Shown here: positions 42,698 through 51,058 of the stretch, piece after piece
Numbering within the stretch: position 1 is the first letter of the stretch
Layout of the letters: each line of letters begins with the position of its first letter
From: Streptomyces clavifer
Lineage (GTDB): Bacteria > Actinomycetota > Actinomycetes > Streptomycetales > Streptomycetaceae
Assembly (NCBI GenBank): GCA_014651175.1
Contig: BMWJ01000010.1
Location: 124,001 to 188,000, forward strand
Length of the DNA stretch: 64,000 nucleotides
Reading direction: 5' to 3'
Program-made: the position numbers and the translations under genes
Notes under the pieces: generated by a model
Told to the model about the DNA's origin: nothing
The model's database searches: none
What the model saw: the letters and a program-made list of their open reading frames with translations, nothing else

Positions 42698-42742
42698 GAC
42701 AAGGATATCTGTCGATCGGATCGCTTGACAAGGAAAACTGTC
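42698..42742 (-). promoter_or_regulatory. promoter covered by two GACAAGGA-type repeats
   Basis: GACAAGGATATCTGTC (42698-42713) and GACAAGGAAAACTGTC (42727-42742) differ at only two positions and lie 29 bp apart, close to three helical turns. Each is itself an inverted repeat GACA-N8-TGTC. On the minus strand the second copy supplies the -35 box TTGTCA and the first supplies the -10 box TATCCT, with 18 bp between. A repressor bound to either would cover a promoter hexamer. Confidence 0.7.
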
Positions 42743-43014
42743 AACGAGGTCGGCGACAGCTTGGATTGTCGTCGTCCCGGACTGATGTCGGCGGTCAGGG
42801 GCGGGCCGGCGTTTCCCGTCGCGGGCGCGTTGCACGCGGGTGGCGACCCCTGGCCCGATGCCGGCCCTGGGATCCACGGGCCGGTGGCGTCGTTCGGGGG
42901 CCGCGGCGGACCTCGCGCCGGTCGCCCGCGGTCAGGACCCGGAGGGTCGGCTGCCCGTCCCCGATGGTGTCCACGGCGCGGCCCGAGATCCGTCCGGGCC
43001 GGTGCGGATGCAGG
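42743..43014. other. 272-bp gap upstream of the unknown gene
   Basis: The gap from 42696 to 43014 is 319 bp in all. Beyond the promoter repeats nothing is recognised; open frames here are Arg/Gly/Pro-rich and unconvincing on both strands. Confidence 0.5.
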
Positions 43015-43968
43015 TCAGAACCTGATACGGGCGGCCACGGGCAGATGGTCGCTGCCCGTCCCGGGCAGCGACCAGACGCGGGTGACCGTCGCCGACCGGG
43101 CCATGACCTGATCGATCCGGGCCAGGGGCAGCTTCGCCGGCCAGCTGAACGCGAAGCCGGACTCGGCCCCGGCCAGTTGTGAGGTGACCGGTTCCAGCCC
43201 CCGGTCGTCCAGGGTGCTGTTGAGGTCTCCGAGGAGGATCACCCGGTCCAGCGGCTCGGCGGCGACGGCCGCACCGAGGAGGGCCGCGCTCTCGTCCCGC
43301 GGGCCGGAGCTGAATCCGCTGCCCGGAACCAGCCGGACCGAGGGCAGATGCGCGACGTACACGGCGACCTCGCCCCGTGCCGTCCGGGCCGTCGCCCGCA
43401 GCCCGCGGTCCCAGCCGTCCCCGACGGACTCCGGTTTGATGTCCACCTTCCGTACGTCGGACAGGGGGTGCTTCGACCAGAGCCCGACCGTGCCCCGGGC
43501 CGCGCGGTGCGGATAGTCCGCCGACAGGGCGGCCTCGTACGCGGGCAGAGCGCCGGGCGTCAGCTCCTCCAGGGCGATGAGGTCGGCCCCGGCCCGGAGC
43601 AGCGTGCGCACCGTGCCCGCCGGGTCCGGGTTCTCGTCGCTGACGTTGTGCTGGAGGACCGTGAGGGTGGGCGCGGAATCATTGGCGGGGAGCAGATGAC
43701 CGCCGAAGAGGCCGAGCCAGGCGGCGGCCGGCAGCAGGGTCGCGGTCAGCGCGACGTACGAGCGGCGCAGCAGGGCCAGGACGAGCAGGACGGGGACGGC
43801 CAGGCCCAGCCAGGGCAGGAACGTTTCGAGGAGGCTGCCCGCGTGGCCGGGCGTCTGGGGCACCGCGGGGTGGAAGACCAGGAGGAGGGCGGTGAGGACG
43901 GCCAGCAGCCCGAGGACCCGCCCCCTCCGCGAACCCCATGGCCCGCCGCTGTTCTCCGGCTTCGTCAT
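43015..43968 (-). CDS. membrane-bound endonuclease/exonuclease/phosphatase (VanJ-like)
   Basis: A 317-residue protein with three N-terminal membrane segments (about residues 17-37, 47-66 and 70-90) followed by an extracytoplasmic endonuclease/exonuclease/phosphatase domain. Motifs are LQHNVSDEN (metal-binding Asn), LIALEELTPG (Glu), VYVAHLPS, VILLGDLNSTLDD (Asp-Asn) and GSDHLPVAARI (catalytic Asp-His). The layout matches VanJ/StaP-type membrane phosphatases that act on undecaprenyl pyrophosphate-linked envelope intermediates and can give teicoplanin resistance. GAGGAACG precedes the ATG. Substrate preference is not readable. Confidence 0.8.
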   Translation of the reverse strand: MTKPENSGGPWGSRRGRVLGLLAVLTALLLVFHPAVPQTPGHAGSLLETFLPWLGLAVPVLLVLALLRRSYVALTATLLPAAAWLGLFGGHLLPANDSAPTLTVLQHNVSDENPDPAGTVRTLLRAGADLIALEELTPGALPAYEAALSADYPHRAARGTVGLWSKHPLSDVRKVDIKPESVGDGWDRGLRATARTARGEVAVYVAHLPSVRLVPGSGFSSGPRDESAALLGAAVAAEPLDRVILLGDLNSTLDDRGLEPVTSQLAGAESGFAFSWPAKLPLARIDQVMARSATVTRVWSLPGTGSDHLPVAARIRF

Positions 43969-44044
43969 CGCACGTTCCTCCCCGTTGCCGTCCACGCCGT
44001 CGCCGTCCCCCACCGGACCGGTTCCGGGCGGGCCCTGCGGCGCC

Positions 44045-44743
44045 TCAGGCGAAGGCGGGCACGCCCGCGTACGGGCCGCCCACTTCCCACGCCTGGTGCA
44101 TCGCGTCCGCGAAGGCCCCGGCCAGTTTGTGCTCGCCGCTGGGGCCCGGGTGCGTGCCGTCGTACGTGTCCGTGCGGAGGTCGTATCCCGCGGGGTGCGA
44201 GGCCAGCAGGAGCGGGGAACGCGGGTCGTCCAGGTCGGCGACCACCTTGGCGAGCAGCATGTTGAAGCGGTCGCACTCGGCGGCGAAGGGTGCGTCGGAC
44301 TCGGCCCGTATGTTCGGTATCACGGGCAGCAGCACCATCTTGACGTGCGGGTTCGCGGACCGGGCGGCGGTGACGAACGCCCGTGCGTTCCCGGCCGTCT
44401 GCTCGCTGTCCGTGTAGAAGCCGAGGTCGATCAGGCCGAGCGAGACGAGCAGGATGTCCGCGCGGGCCGCCGTGACCGTGTCCGCGATGACCGGAGCCAT
44501 GTGGAGCCAGCCCTCGCCCCACCCGGCCAGGTGCCGCCTCGCGGGCGCCGGGAAGGCCGGGTCGCCGTACGCGTGGGACAGGGGGGCGTCCGCCCCGGTG
44601 TCGTACAGCCCGGCGCGCGGGCCCGTGATCGCGTACCCGCCGTCGCCGACGGTCGCTTCGAGGTGCTGCCACATGCGGTAACGCCAGGTGAAGTCACCGG
44701 CCTTGCCCACGGTCATGGAGTCGCCGACGAAGAGAAAACGCAT
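44045..44743 (-). CDS. SGNH/GDSL hydrolase
   Basis: A 232-residue esterase-type hydrolase. Block I is FVGDSMTVGKAGD (nucleophile Ser), the Gly block is near GPRAGLYDTG, block III is near LVSLGLIDLGFYTDS (Asn replaced by Asp/Leu variants), and block V is YDGTHPGPSGEHKLA (catalytic Asp-x-x-His). There is no signal peptide, so it is cytoplasmic. The ATG at 44743 has no ribosome-binding site, and CATGAT lies six bases upstream, so it may be leaderless. It is divergent from the beta-propeller gene with only 58 bp between starts. Confidence 0.85.
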   Translation of the reverse strand: MRFLFVGDSMTVGKAGDFTWRYRMWQHLEATVGDGGYAITGPRAGLYDTGADAPLSHAYGDPAFPAPARRHLAGWGEGWLHMAPVIADTVTAARADILLVSLGLIDLGFYTDSEQTAGNARAFVTAARSANPHVKMVLLPVIPNIRAESDAPFAAECDRFNMLLAKVVADLDDPRSPLLLASHPAGYDLRTDTYDGTHPGPSGEHKLAGAFADAMHQAWEVGGPYAGVPAFA

Positions 44744-44801
44744 GGCGCCATCATGGCCGATCACGGCTCCGGCCTGATACGTGACGGTGGACACTTGTGC
44801 C

Positions 44802-45788
44802 ATGAGATCGCTGACTGTCTGCGCTGCCGCCGCCGTACTCCTCCTCACCGGGGCGGTGCCCGCCGCGGCGGACGACGGGGACGGGGCCGACCGGACCTTC
44901 ACGATCGAGGACCCCCGGATCACCGAGTCCAGCGGCCTCGCCGCCAGCCGCCTCCACCCGGGGGTCTACTGGACGCACAACGACAGCGAGGACGGGCCCT
45001 ACGTCTACGCCGTCGACTCCCGGACCGGGAAGACCGTCGCGACGATCACCATGCGGGGGGTGGGGGAGCCCCGCGACGTGGAGGCGATCTCGCTCGGGCC
45101 GGACGGCAGTCTGTACGTCGGGGACATCGGCGACAACCTCGGCGGGTCGTGGGACCACGTCTGGATCTACCGCTTCCCCGAGCCGAAGCAGCTCGCGGAC
45201 GCCACCGTCCAGGCCACGCAGTTCGACGTGAAGTACGCCGACGGGGCACGCGACGCCGAGGCGCTGATGGTCCACCCGAAGACGGGGCGGGTGTACATCG
45301 CGTCGAAGAACGAGGACGGCGGCGGTCTCTACGAGGGCCCCGCGAAGCTCACCACGGGCGGGGCCAACGTGTTCCGGCGGGTGGGCGAGGTGCCGTGGGT
45401 GACGGACGGGGCGTTCTCGCCGGACGGGAAGGACCTGCTGCTCCGCTCCTACTTCAGCACCCGGGGATACGCCTTCGAGGACGGCAGGCTCGGCGCGGAC
45501 TACCGGGTGAGGGCGCCGATCCAGGGGCAGTCCGAGTCGGTGACGTACACGGCGGACGGCTCGGCGATGATGTTCGGCTCCGAGGGGGAGCGGAGCGAAG
45601 TGGTGCGGGTGGACGTCGAGGGCGGCGGAAGCGACGGGGGCGGCAGCAAGACGCCCTCCGGGGAGGACGGGGCGTCCTCCTCCGGAGCCGGCGGGGACGG
45701 GAAGCTCGGTGTGACCGGGGGCGCCGTGCTCATCGGCGTGATCGTGCTGGCCGCGATCGGCGTCAAGCGGCGGCGCGGCCAGGGGTGA
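44802..45788 (+). CDS. surface-anchored beta-propeller protein
   Basis: A 328-residue exported protein. The signal peptide is residues 1-23 (MRSLTVCAAAAVLLLTGAVPAAA). A beta-propeller-like domain follows (ITESSGLAASRLHPGVYWTHNDSEDGPYVYAVD; GEPRDVEAISLGPDGSLYVGDIGDN; RDAEALMVHPKTGRVYIASKN; VTDGAFSPDGKDLLLRSY; ESVTYTADGSAMMFGSEGE). A Ser/Gly spacer, one membrane helix (GGAVLIGVIVLAAIGV) and a KRRRGQG tail end the protein. It is probably tethered to the outer face of the membrane with its propeller outside. The ATG lies six bases after GACACT; it may be leaderless. Confidence 0.82.
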   Translation: MRSLTVCAAAAVLLLTGAVPAAADDGDGADRTFTIEDPRITESSGLAASRLHPGVYWTHNDSEDGPYVYAVDSRTGKTVATITMRGVGEPRDVEAISLGPDGSLYVGDIGDNLGGSWDHVWIYRFPEPKQLADATVQATQFDVKYADGARDAEALMVHPKTGRVYIASKNEDGGGLYEGPAKLTTGGANVFRRVGEVPWVTDGAFSPDGKDLLLRSYFSTRGYAFEDGRLGADYRVRAPIQGQSESVTYTADGSAMMFGSEGERSEVVRVDVEGGGSDGGGSKTPSGEDGASSSGAGGDGKLGVTGGAVLIGVIVLAAIGVKRRRGQG

Positions 45789-45830
45789 TGAGCCGGGGGA
45801 GACGCGGCCGGGAGTGATGCGACCCGGGCC

Positions 45831-45846
45831 GTCCGCGGTGGCGGAC
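45831..45846. terminator. hairpin between convergent genes
   Basis: GTCCGC (45831-45836) pairs with GCGGAC (45841-45846) over a GGTG loop, between the convergent propeller and PPOX genes. The stem is short; no T-run. Confidence 0.35.
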
Positions 45847-45897
45847 ACGGCGGGGCGAGGGGCCGGGTGGTGGCGGGGCGCGGGGCCGGGCGCGGGA

Positions 45898-46308
45898 TCA
45901 GTCGTCGTCGGTGAACGGGCGGAGCTCGTAGTGCAGCGTCCGGTCCCGCTTCACCCGGTGGACCAGCGGTACCACCACCCCCTGGAGGGCCGGGTGTTTG
46001 CGCGAGATCATCCGCGCCGCGTGGGTTTCCTCCGCCGAACCGGCCTGGAGCAGCCGGGCCCGGGCCTCGATCTGCGGCCCCGTGGGCCGGCCGCCCACCG
46101 TGCACGGACCGATCCGCACGACCGGGTGGTTGCGCATCCGGTCCACCTTCCAGGCCGAGGAGAACGTACGGATGTAGGCGTGATCGCCCTCGACGGCGAT
46201 GTTGACGGGGGTGTGGACCTCGGATCCGTCCTGACGCCGGGAGCTGAGCAGAACGGCGTACTGCTTCACGAACGGCTCGAGCTCGCGGATCGTCTCCATA
46301 CCTTCCAT
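45898..46308 (-). CDS. PPOX-class F420-dependent oxidoreductase
   Basis: A 136-residue split-barrel flavin/F420 protein. Its features are LEPFVKQYAVLLSSRRQDGSEVHTPVNIAVEGDHAYIRTFSSAWKVDRMRNHPVVRIGPCTVGGRPTGPQIEARARLL. The pattern matches actinobacterial F420-dependent PPOX reductases (Rv2061-like) with the TPVNIAVEGD..YIRTFSSAWKVDR.R phosphate-binding strand. It reduces an unknown small substrate with F420H2. The start is ATG 46308 or ATG 46299. It lies just after the TetR gene on the same strand with 22 bp between, so they may be cotranscribed. Confidence 0.85.
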   Translation of the reverse strand: MEGMETIRELEPFVKQYAVLLSSRRQDGSEVHTPVNIAVEGDHAYIRTFSSAWKVDRMRNHPVVRIGPCTVGGRPTGPQIEARARLLQAGSAEETHAARMISRKHPALQGVVVPLVHRVKRDRTLHYELRPFTDDD

Positions 46309-46330
46309 GGTCCACGGATCCGGTGCCGCG

Positions 46331-47113
46331 TCACTTCCGCGCGCGCTCCCGCACGAGCACTTCGAAGCCGTCGACGAGACGGCCGAGGCCGAACGCGAAG
46401 TGGTCGAACCCGTCTCCGAACGCGTCGTGGGGCAGTGCGGCTATCCGCGGATAGGCACCGCTCAGCATGGCCCGCTCCAGGTAGGGGCGCTGGTTCTCCC
46501 AGAAGGCCTCGTGGCTGAGGCCCGTCTCCCGGGCGGCCTCGGTGGCGTGGCTCTCCGTCCGGACGAAGCCCTCCACGTAGCTGTTGACCGTGATGATCAC
46601 GCCGATCAGTTCGGGTCCGTCGAGACCCATGTCCTTCAGACCGGTCAGGGCCAGCTCCATGCCGCGCAGGGCGCTGGGACCGAGGACGGTGCGCGCCTGG
46701 TTGATCTTGAGGAGCCAGGGGTGGGCGCGGAGGTTGTCCCGGTAGGTCCGGGCCATCTCGTCGATGGCCCGCCGCCAGTCGTCCGGTACCTGTGAGGCGT
46801 CCGCCGCGAGCGGTTCGCCCTGGACGCGGTCGAGCATCAGATCCAGCAGTTCGCCCTTGCCGGGGACGTACCGGTAGAGGCTCATCGTGCCCGTCCCGAG
46901 CTCGGCCGCGAGCCGCCGCATCGACAGGGCGGCCAGCCCCTCGGCGTCGGCGACGTCCACGGCGGTCGCGACGATCCGGTCCAGGGTGAGGCCTGGCCTC
47001 GGCCCCCGGCTGGGGCGTTCACCGGTGCCCCACAGCAGCTCCAGGCTGCGCGCGATGTCGCCGCTGCCGGTGGTGGTGCCGTCTGCCGCCGCTGCCGGTC
47101 CGCTCTTCGTCAT
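46331..47113 (-). CDS. TetR-family regulator (TetR_C-type C-terminus)
   Basis: A 260-residue repressor. HTH: LTLDRIVATAVDVADAEGLAALSMRRLAAELGTGTMSLYRYVPGKGELLDLMLDRV. The C-terminal ligand domain continues through PEDWRRAIDE-like VPDDWRRAIDEMARTYRDNLRAHPWLLKI, as in TetR proteins that control DrrAB-type drug exporters. The ATG at 47113 is chosen; an ATG eight codons upstream is possible. It is divergent from the ABC exporter with two strong operators between them, so it almost certainly represses the exporter and itself. Confidence 0.9.
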   Translation of the reverse strand: MTKSGPAAAADGTTTGSGDIARSLELLWGTGERPSRGPRPGLTLDRIVATAVDVADAEGLAALSMRRLAAELGTGTMSLYRYVPGKGELLDLMLDRVQGEPLAADASQVPDDWRRAIDEMARTYRDNLRAHPWLLKINQARTVLGPSALRGMELALTGLKDMGLDGPELIGVIITVNSYVEGFVRTESHATEAARETGLSHEAFWENQRPYLERAMLSGAYPRIAALPHDAFGDGFDHFAFGLGRLVDGFEVLVRERARK

Positions 47114-47142
47114 GGCCTCAGGGTAAGCCTCCCGCATAGAAC

Positions 47143-47179
47143 TGGGTACGGTGTACTCTCATTTGGGTACAGCGTACTC
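47143..47179. promoter_or_regulatory. twin TetR operators between regulator and ABC exporter
   Basis: TGGGTACGGTGTACTC (47143-47158) and TGGGTACAGCGTACTC (47164-47179) match at 14 of 16 positions and are 21 bp apart, two helical turns. Each contains the inverted element GTAC-N3-GTAC. They lie between the divergent TetR and ABC-exporter genes. Confidence 0.8.
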
Positions 47180-47218
47180 AGTGGCTGTCGGCAGCGACGG
47201 CCGAGAGGGGAGTGAGCC

Positions 47219-48205
47219 ATGTCCGCATCCGGATACGCGGTGCTGGCCGAAGGAGTCGTGAAGCGCTACGGGGGCCGGAAGGGGGCGGCGGAGAAACGCG
47301 CGCTCGACGGATTCGACCTGGCGGTCCGCCCCGGGACCGTGCACGGCCTGCTCGGGCCGAACGGCGCGGGGAAGACCACGGCCGTGCGGGTGCTCGCCAC
47401 CCTGCTCCGGTACGACGCCGGCCGGGTCGAGGTCGCGGGACTGGACGTGGCGCGCGAACCGCGGGGCGTACGGGGCAGGATCGGGCTCACCGGGCAGTAC
47501 GCCGCCGTGGACGAGGTGCTCACGGGCCGGCAGAACCTGGAGATGTTCGGCCGCCTGTTCCACCTGGGCCGTGCCGGGGCGCGGCGGCGGGCCGGTGAGC
47601 TGCTGGAGCGGTTCGACCTGGTGGAGGCCGCCGGTAAAGGCGTCACGGAGTACAGCGGGGGCATGCGGCGGAGGCTCGACCTGGCCGCCTCGATGATCCT
47701 CGCGCCCGCGGTGCTCTTCCTGGACGAGCCGACGACCGGGCTCGACCCGCGTGGGCGGGGAGAGGTCTGGGACGCCGTACGGGCCCTGGTGGCGGGCGGT
47801 ACGACCGTACTGCTGACCACGCAGTACCTGGACGAGGCCGACCGGCTCGCCTCGCACATCACGGTCATCGACCGGGGCCGGGCCATCGCCGACGACAGCC
47901 CGGACGGACTGAAGGACCGGGTCGGCGGGGACCGCATCGAGGTCGTCGCCGCCGAGGCGGCCGACCTCCCCGCGGTGGCGAAGGCCGTGGGCCGGGTGGC
48001 CGGCGGCGGGCTCGTGGTGACGGACGACACCGGCCGGCGCGTGCACACCCAGGTCAGCGACCGGGTGGCCGCGCTCACCGAAGTGGCGCGGGCCCTCCAG
48101 GACGAGGGCATCGCGGTCGAGGACATCGGGCTGCGCAGGCCCAGCCTGGACGACGTGTTCCTGCGCCTGACCGGACACGGCACGGATCTGGAGGTCGCGG
48201 CATGA
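47219..48205 (+). CDS. ABC transporter ATP-binding protein (DrrA-like)
   Basis: A 328-residue ABC ATPase. Walker [14 protein letters not shown]-loop [10 protein letters not shown], signature [15 protein letters not shown], Walker [13 protein letters not shown] and H-loop region [14 protein letters not shown]. The long C-terminal extension (from about residue 235; [36 protein letters not shown]) is typical of DrrA/daunorubicin-type drug exporters. ATGA overlap with the permease gene. It probably powers efflux of a hydrophobic compound under control of the divergent TetR protein. Confidence 0.93.
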   Translation: MSASGYAVLAEGVVKRYGGRKGAAEKRALDGFDLAVRPGTVHGLLGPNGAGKTTAVRVLATLLRYDAGRVEVAGLDVAREPRGVRGRIGLTGQYAAVDEVLTGRQNLEMFGRLFHLGRAGARRRAGELLERFDLVEAAGKGVTEYSGGMRRRLDLAASMILAPAVLFLDEPTTGLDPRGRGEVWDAVRALVAGGTTVLLTTQYLDEADRLASHITVIDRGRAIADDSPDGLKDRVGGDRIEVVAAEAADLPAVAKAVGRVAGGGLVVTDDTGRRVHTQVSDRVAALTEVARALQDEGIAVEDIGLRRPSLDDVFLRLTGHGTDLEVAA

Positions 48206-49032
48206 CCGCGCTCGAACTGAACGCCCACACCGGCCCCGAGCGGAGCCGGGCCCACTGGTTGCTCGCCGACTGCTGGAACATCACCCGGCGCAGCCTCACC
48301 CACTACCAGCGCCAGCCCCTCGCCATCGTCTGGCAGCTCGGCTTCCCGATCGTCTCCGTACTGCTCTACGGATACGTCTTCGGCAGCGCGATGAAGGTGC
48401 CCGGGGGCGGCGACTACCGGGAGTTCCTGATGCCCGGCATGTTCGCCACGACCATGACCATGGGCTTCATGAGCACCGCCATGGCCGTGGTGACGGACGC
48501 GGGCAAGGGGGTCATCGACCGGTTCCGGTCCATGCCGATGGCCCCCTCCGCCGTCGCCGTCGGGCGCGGGGCCGCGGACCTCGTGGTGGCCTGCGCCGAG
48601 CTGACGATCCTCGCGCTCACGGCACTCGCGATCGGCTGGCGGGCGGGCGGCGGACCGCTGGAGGCCGCAGGCGCCTTCGGGCTGCTCCTGCTGCTGCGGT
48701 TCAGCCTGATCTGGGTGGGCGTCTGGCTGGGGCTGATGGTTCCCACCCCCGAGTCGGCGGGTGGCCTGTACGCCGTTGCCTTCCCCGTCACGATGATCTC
48801 CAGCGCCCTGGTGGCGCCCTCGCTGATGCCGGGCTGGCTGGGCACCGCCGCCGCGTGGAACCCGGTCTCCTCGACGGTGACCGCGGCCCGGGAGCTGTTC
48901 GGCAACCCCGTGGCGAGCGGCGGCACCTGGGTCGAGGAGCACGCGCTGCTGATGGCGCTGGTGTGGCCGCTGGTGATCACCCTGGTGTTCCTGCCGCTGG
49001 CCGTACGCAGGTTCCAGCGCCTCAGCCGCTGA
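48202..49032 (+). CDS. ABC-2-type permease (DrrB-like)
   Basis: A 276-residue membrane protein with six likely segments, including [25 protein letters not shown], a [21 protein letters not shown] stretch, [25 protein letters not shown] (the cytoplasmic coupling motif common in DrrB/ABC-2 permeases) and a C-terminal [21 protein letters not shown]. Start ATG overlaps the stop of the ATPase gene by four bases. It forms the exporter with the upstream ATPase; no further genes follow in the operon. Confidence 0.9.
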   Translation: MTALELNAHTGPERSRAHWLLADCWNITRRSLTHYQRQPLAIVWQLGFPIVSVLLYGYVFGSAMKVPGGGDYREFLMPGMFATTMTMGFMSTAMAVVTDAGKGVIDRFRSMPMAPSAVAVGRGAADLVVACAELTILALTALAIGWRAGGGPLEAAGAFGLLLLLRFSLIWVGVWLGLMVPTPESAGGLYAVAFPVTMISSALVAPSLMPGWLGTAAAWNPVSSTVTAARELFGNPVASGGTWVEEHALLMALVWPLVITLVFLPLAVRRFQRLSR

Positions 49033-49242
49033 CCTGCCGGGCCGCGGCGCGCGGGCCGGTGCGGCGGGGGTGTTGGGCGCCTGCCCCGGGGCTCTCGCGC
49101 CGGGGTGGGCGCCGACCCGGGGCGGGCGCCGGACCGGGAGCACGGTCACTGATCACGACATGGCGGGAATTGTCTTATACCGTCGGAGGGCGGGGTGCGT
49201 GCACGCCGCAGCTCCCGCCAAGCGATCGACGGAGGCCCTGAA

Positions 49243-50973
49243 GTGGGCGAACTGGGGAGGCTGGAAGCCCTGCGGCTCGCAGGGCTCACCGCCGCTGCCG
49301 ATCCCGGCATGGACCGGTTCGCGAGGCTGGTCTCCCGGTTCCTGCACGTCCCGGTCGCACTGGTGTCGCTCCTGGAGACGGACCGGCAGGTCTTTCCCGG
49401 GATGGTCGGACTCGCCGAGCCCTGGGCGGGGCGGCGCCGGACACCCCTGAGTCATTCCTTCTGCCAGCACGTCGTCGCCAGCGGCCGGCCCCTGATCCTC
49501 GAAGACGCGCGGCAGAATCCGCTCACCTGCTACAGCCTGGCCATCCCCGACCTCCAGGTGATCGCCTACGCCGGCATGCCGCTGACCGACGCCGACGGAC
49601 ACGTCCTCGGGTCGCTGTGTGCCATCGACCACGTGCCCCGGAAGTGGACCGAGGACGAACTGCAGGACCTCGGTGACCTCACCGCCGCCTGTTCGGTGGA
49701 ACTGCGTCTGCGGATCGCGAGCGAGCGGATCAGGCAGGACCGCGACCACGCCGGCCTGCTGCTGCGCTCCTCGGTCGAACTGGGCCACTCCCGTGACCTG
49801 ACGGACATCACCAGGCGACTGCGCCGGCTGTTCCGCGGGCCCGCCGAACCGTCCTACGTGGGACTGCTGCTCGCGGACCACCGGGGGCTGTGGCGGGTGG
49901 TCGACCCGGAGAACGTGCTGCCGGTGGAGACCGTCATCGACCGTCTGGAGAGGGACGCGGCCTTCCCCAGTACGCGGGCGATGCGGGAGCAGCGCACCGT
50001 CTTCGTCCCGGACCGGGACGCCCTCGTGGCCGGCTTCAGCCCCGAGGCCGTGGCGGGGTACGACTCCCTGGGGCTCCACTCCGCGCTCTGCGTGCCGCTG
50101 TCCCGGGGCCGTGGAGTGCTGATGTGGTGCTGGGACGCCGCCCACATCCTGGAGGTGACGGAGGAGGCGGTCCTCACCGCGGTGGCCGGGTACGTGAGCC
50201 AGGCGGTGGAGCGCATCCTGTTCGTCGAGGTCCGTCTCAGCACCGCCGAACAGCTGCAGGCCGCGATGCTGACCGAGCTCCCGACCGTGCCGGGCCTCGA
50301 CATGGCCGCCCTCTACCTGTCGGCCACGGACCAGGACATGGTCGGCGGCGACTGGTACGACGCCTACCTGCTGCCGCACCCGGCGGCCGACCGGGCCGCT
50401 CTGATGCTGTCCGTCGGGGACGTCATCGGCCACGACGTCCAGGCCGCCGCGGTGATGGGCCAGGTCCGCAGCATGCTCCGCCAGGCAAGCCTCGGACATC
50501 CCGCCCACTCACCCGCCGCCGCACTGGACGCCGTCGACCAGGCGTTCGACGCACTGCCCCTCGGCCCCGGCGCCACCGCCGTGCACGCCCGTCTGGACCC
50601 GCACGGTGACCGGTGGCGGCTGACCTGGTCCAACGCCGGCCATCCACCCCCGCTGCTGCGGACCCCCGACGGCCGGGTCTCGACCCTGGGGGAGCACGAC
50701 CTCCTCCTGCTCGGTTCCAGGGACGGCCCCGCCCGCCACGACCACACGCACGAACTCCTCCCGGGCAGCGTGCTCCTGCTGTACACCGACGGGCTGGTCG
50801 AGCGCCGTGACAACGACATCGACGTGAGTATCCGGCAGACGGCGTCCACCCTGTCGGCCGAAGGCGACCGGCCACTGCCGCACCTCCTGGAGGCGCTCTC
50901 CCTGGGGCTGGAGGACGTCCCGCAGCGCGACGACGTGGCGGTGCTCGTCGTCCGCGTCACGGGCGGGAGCTGA
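49243..50973 (+). CDS. GAF-GAF-SpoIIE-type PP2C phosphatase
   Basis: A 576-residue signalling protein. Residues about 10-160 form a GAF domain (DPGMDRFARLVSRFLHVPVALVSLLETDRQVFPGMVG.. SFCQHVVASGRPLILEDAR..AYAGMPLTDADGHVLGSLCAIDH). Residues about 170-330 form a second GAF-like domain. The C-terminal SpoIIE/RsbU phosphatase has all key motifs: VGGDWYDAY, SVGDVIGHDVQAAAVMGQVRSML, LTWSNAGHPPPLL, LLYTDGLVERR and QRDDVAVLVVRV. It probably dephosphorylates an anti-sigma-factor antagonist in response to a small ligand or light/redox cue. GGAGG lies seven bases before the GTG. No anti-sigma gene is adjacent. Confidence 0.9.
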   Translation: MGELGRLEALRLAGLTAAADPGMDRFARLVSRFLHVPVALVSLLETDRQVFPGMVGLAEPWAGRRRTPLSHSFCQHVVASGRPLILEDARQNPLTCYSLAIPDLQVIAYAGMPLTDADGHVLGSLCAIDHVPRKWTEDELQDLGDLTAACSVELRLRIASERIRQDRDHAGLLLRSSVELGHSRDLTDITRRLRRLFRGPAEPSYVGLLLADHRGLWRVVDPENVLPVETVIDRLERDAAFPSTRAMREQRTVFVPDRDALVAGFSPEAVAGYDSLGLHSALCVPLSRGRGVLMWCWDAAHILEVTEEAVLTAVAGYVSQAVERILFVEVRLSTAEQLQAAMLTELPTVPGLDMAALYLSATDQDMVGGDWYDAYLLPHPAADRAALMLSVGDVIGHDVQAAAVMGQVRSMLRQASLGHPAHSPAAALDAVDQAFDALPLGPGATAVHARLDPHGDRWRLTWSNAGHPPPLLRTPDGRVSTLGEHDLLLLGSRDGPARHDHTHELLPGSVLLLYTDGLVERRDNDIDVSIRQTASTLSAEGDRPLPHLLEALSLGLEDVPQRDDVAVLVVRVTGGS

Positions 50974-51044
50974 ACGGCCCCCGGGCGAGCCGCACACCAC
51001 GCCCGTACGCCGGCACACGGGTGCCCGGGGCGAGGGGGTGCCGC

Positions 51045-51050
51045 TACAGT
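51045..51050 (+). promoter_or_regulatory. -10 box of a leaderless methyltransferase gene
   Basis: TACAGT lies eight bases before the GTG of the methyltransferase, in a short GC-rich gap, with no ribosome-binding site. This spacing predicts a transcript that begins at or next to the start codon. Confidence 0.5.
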
Positions 51051-51058
51051 GCCCGACC

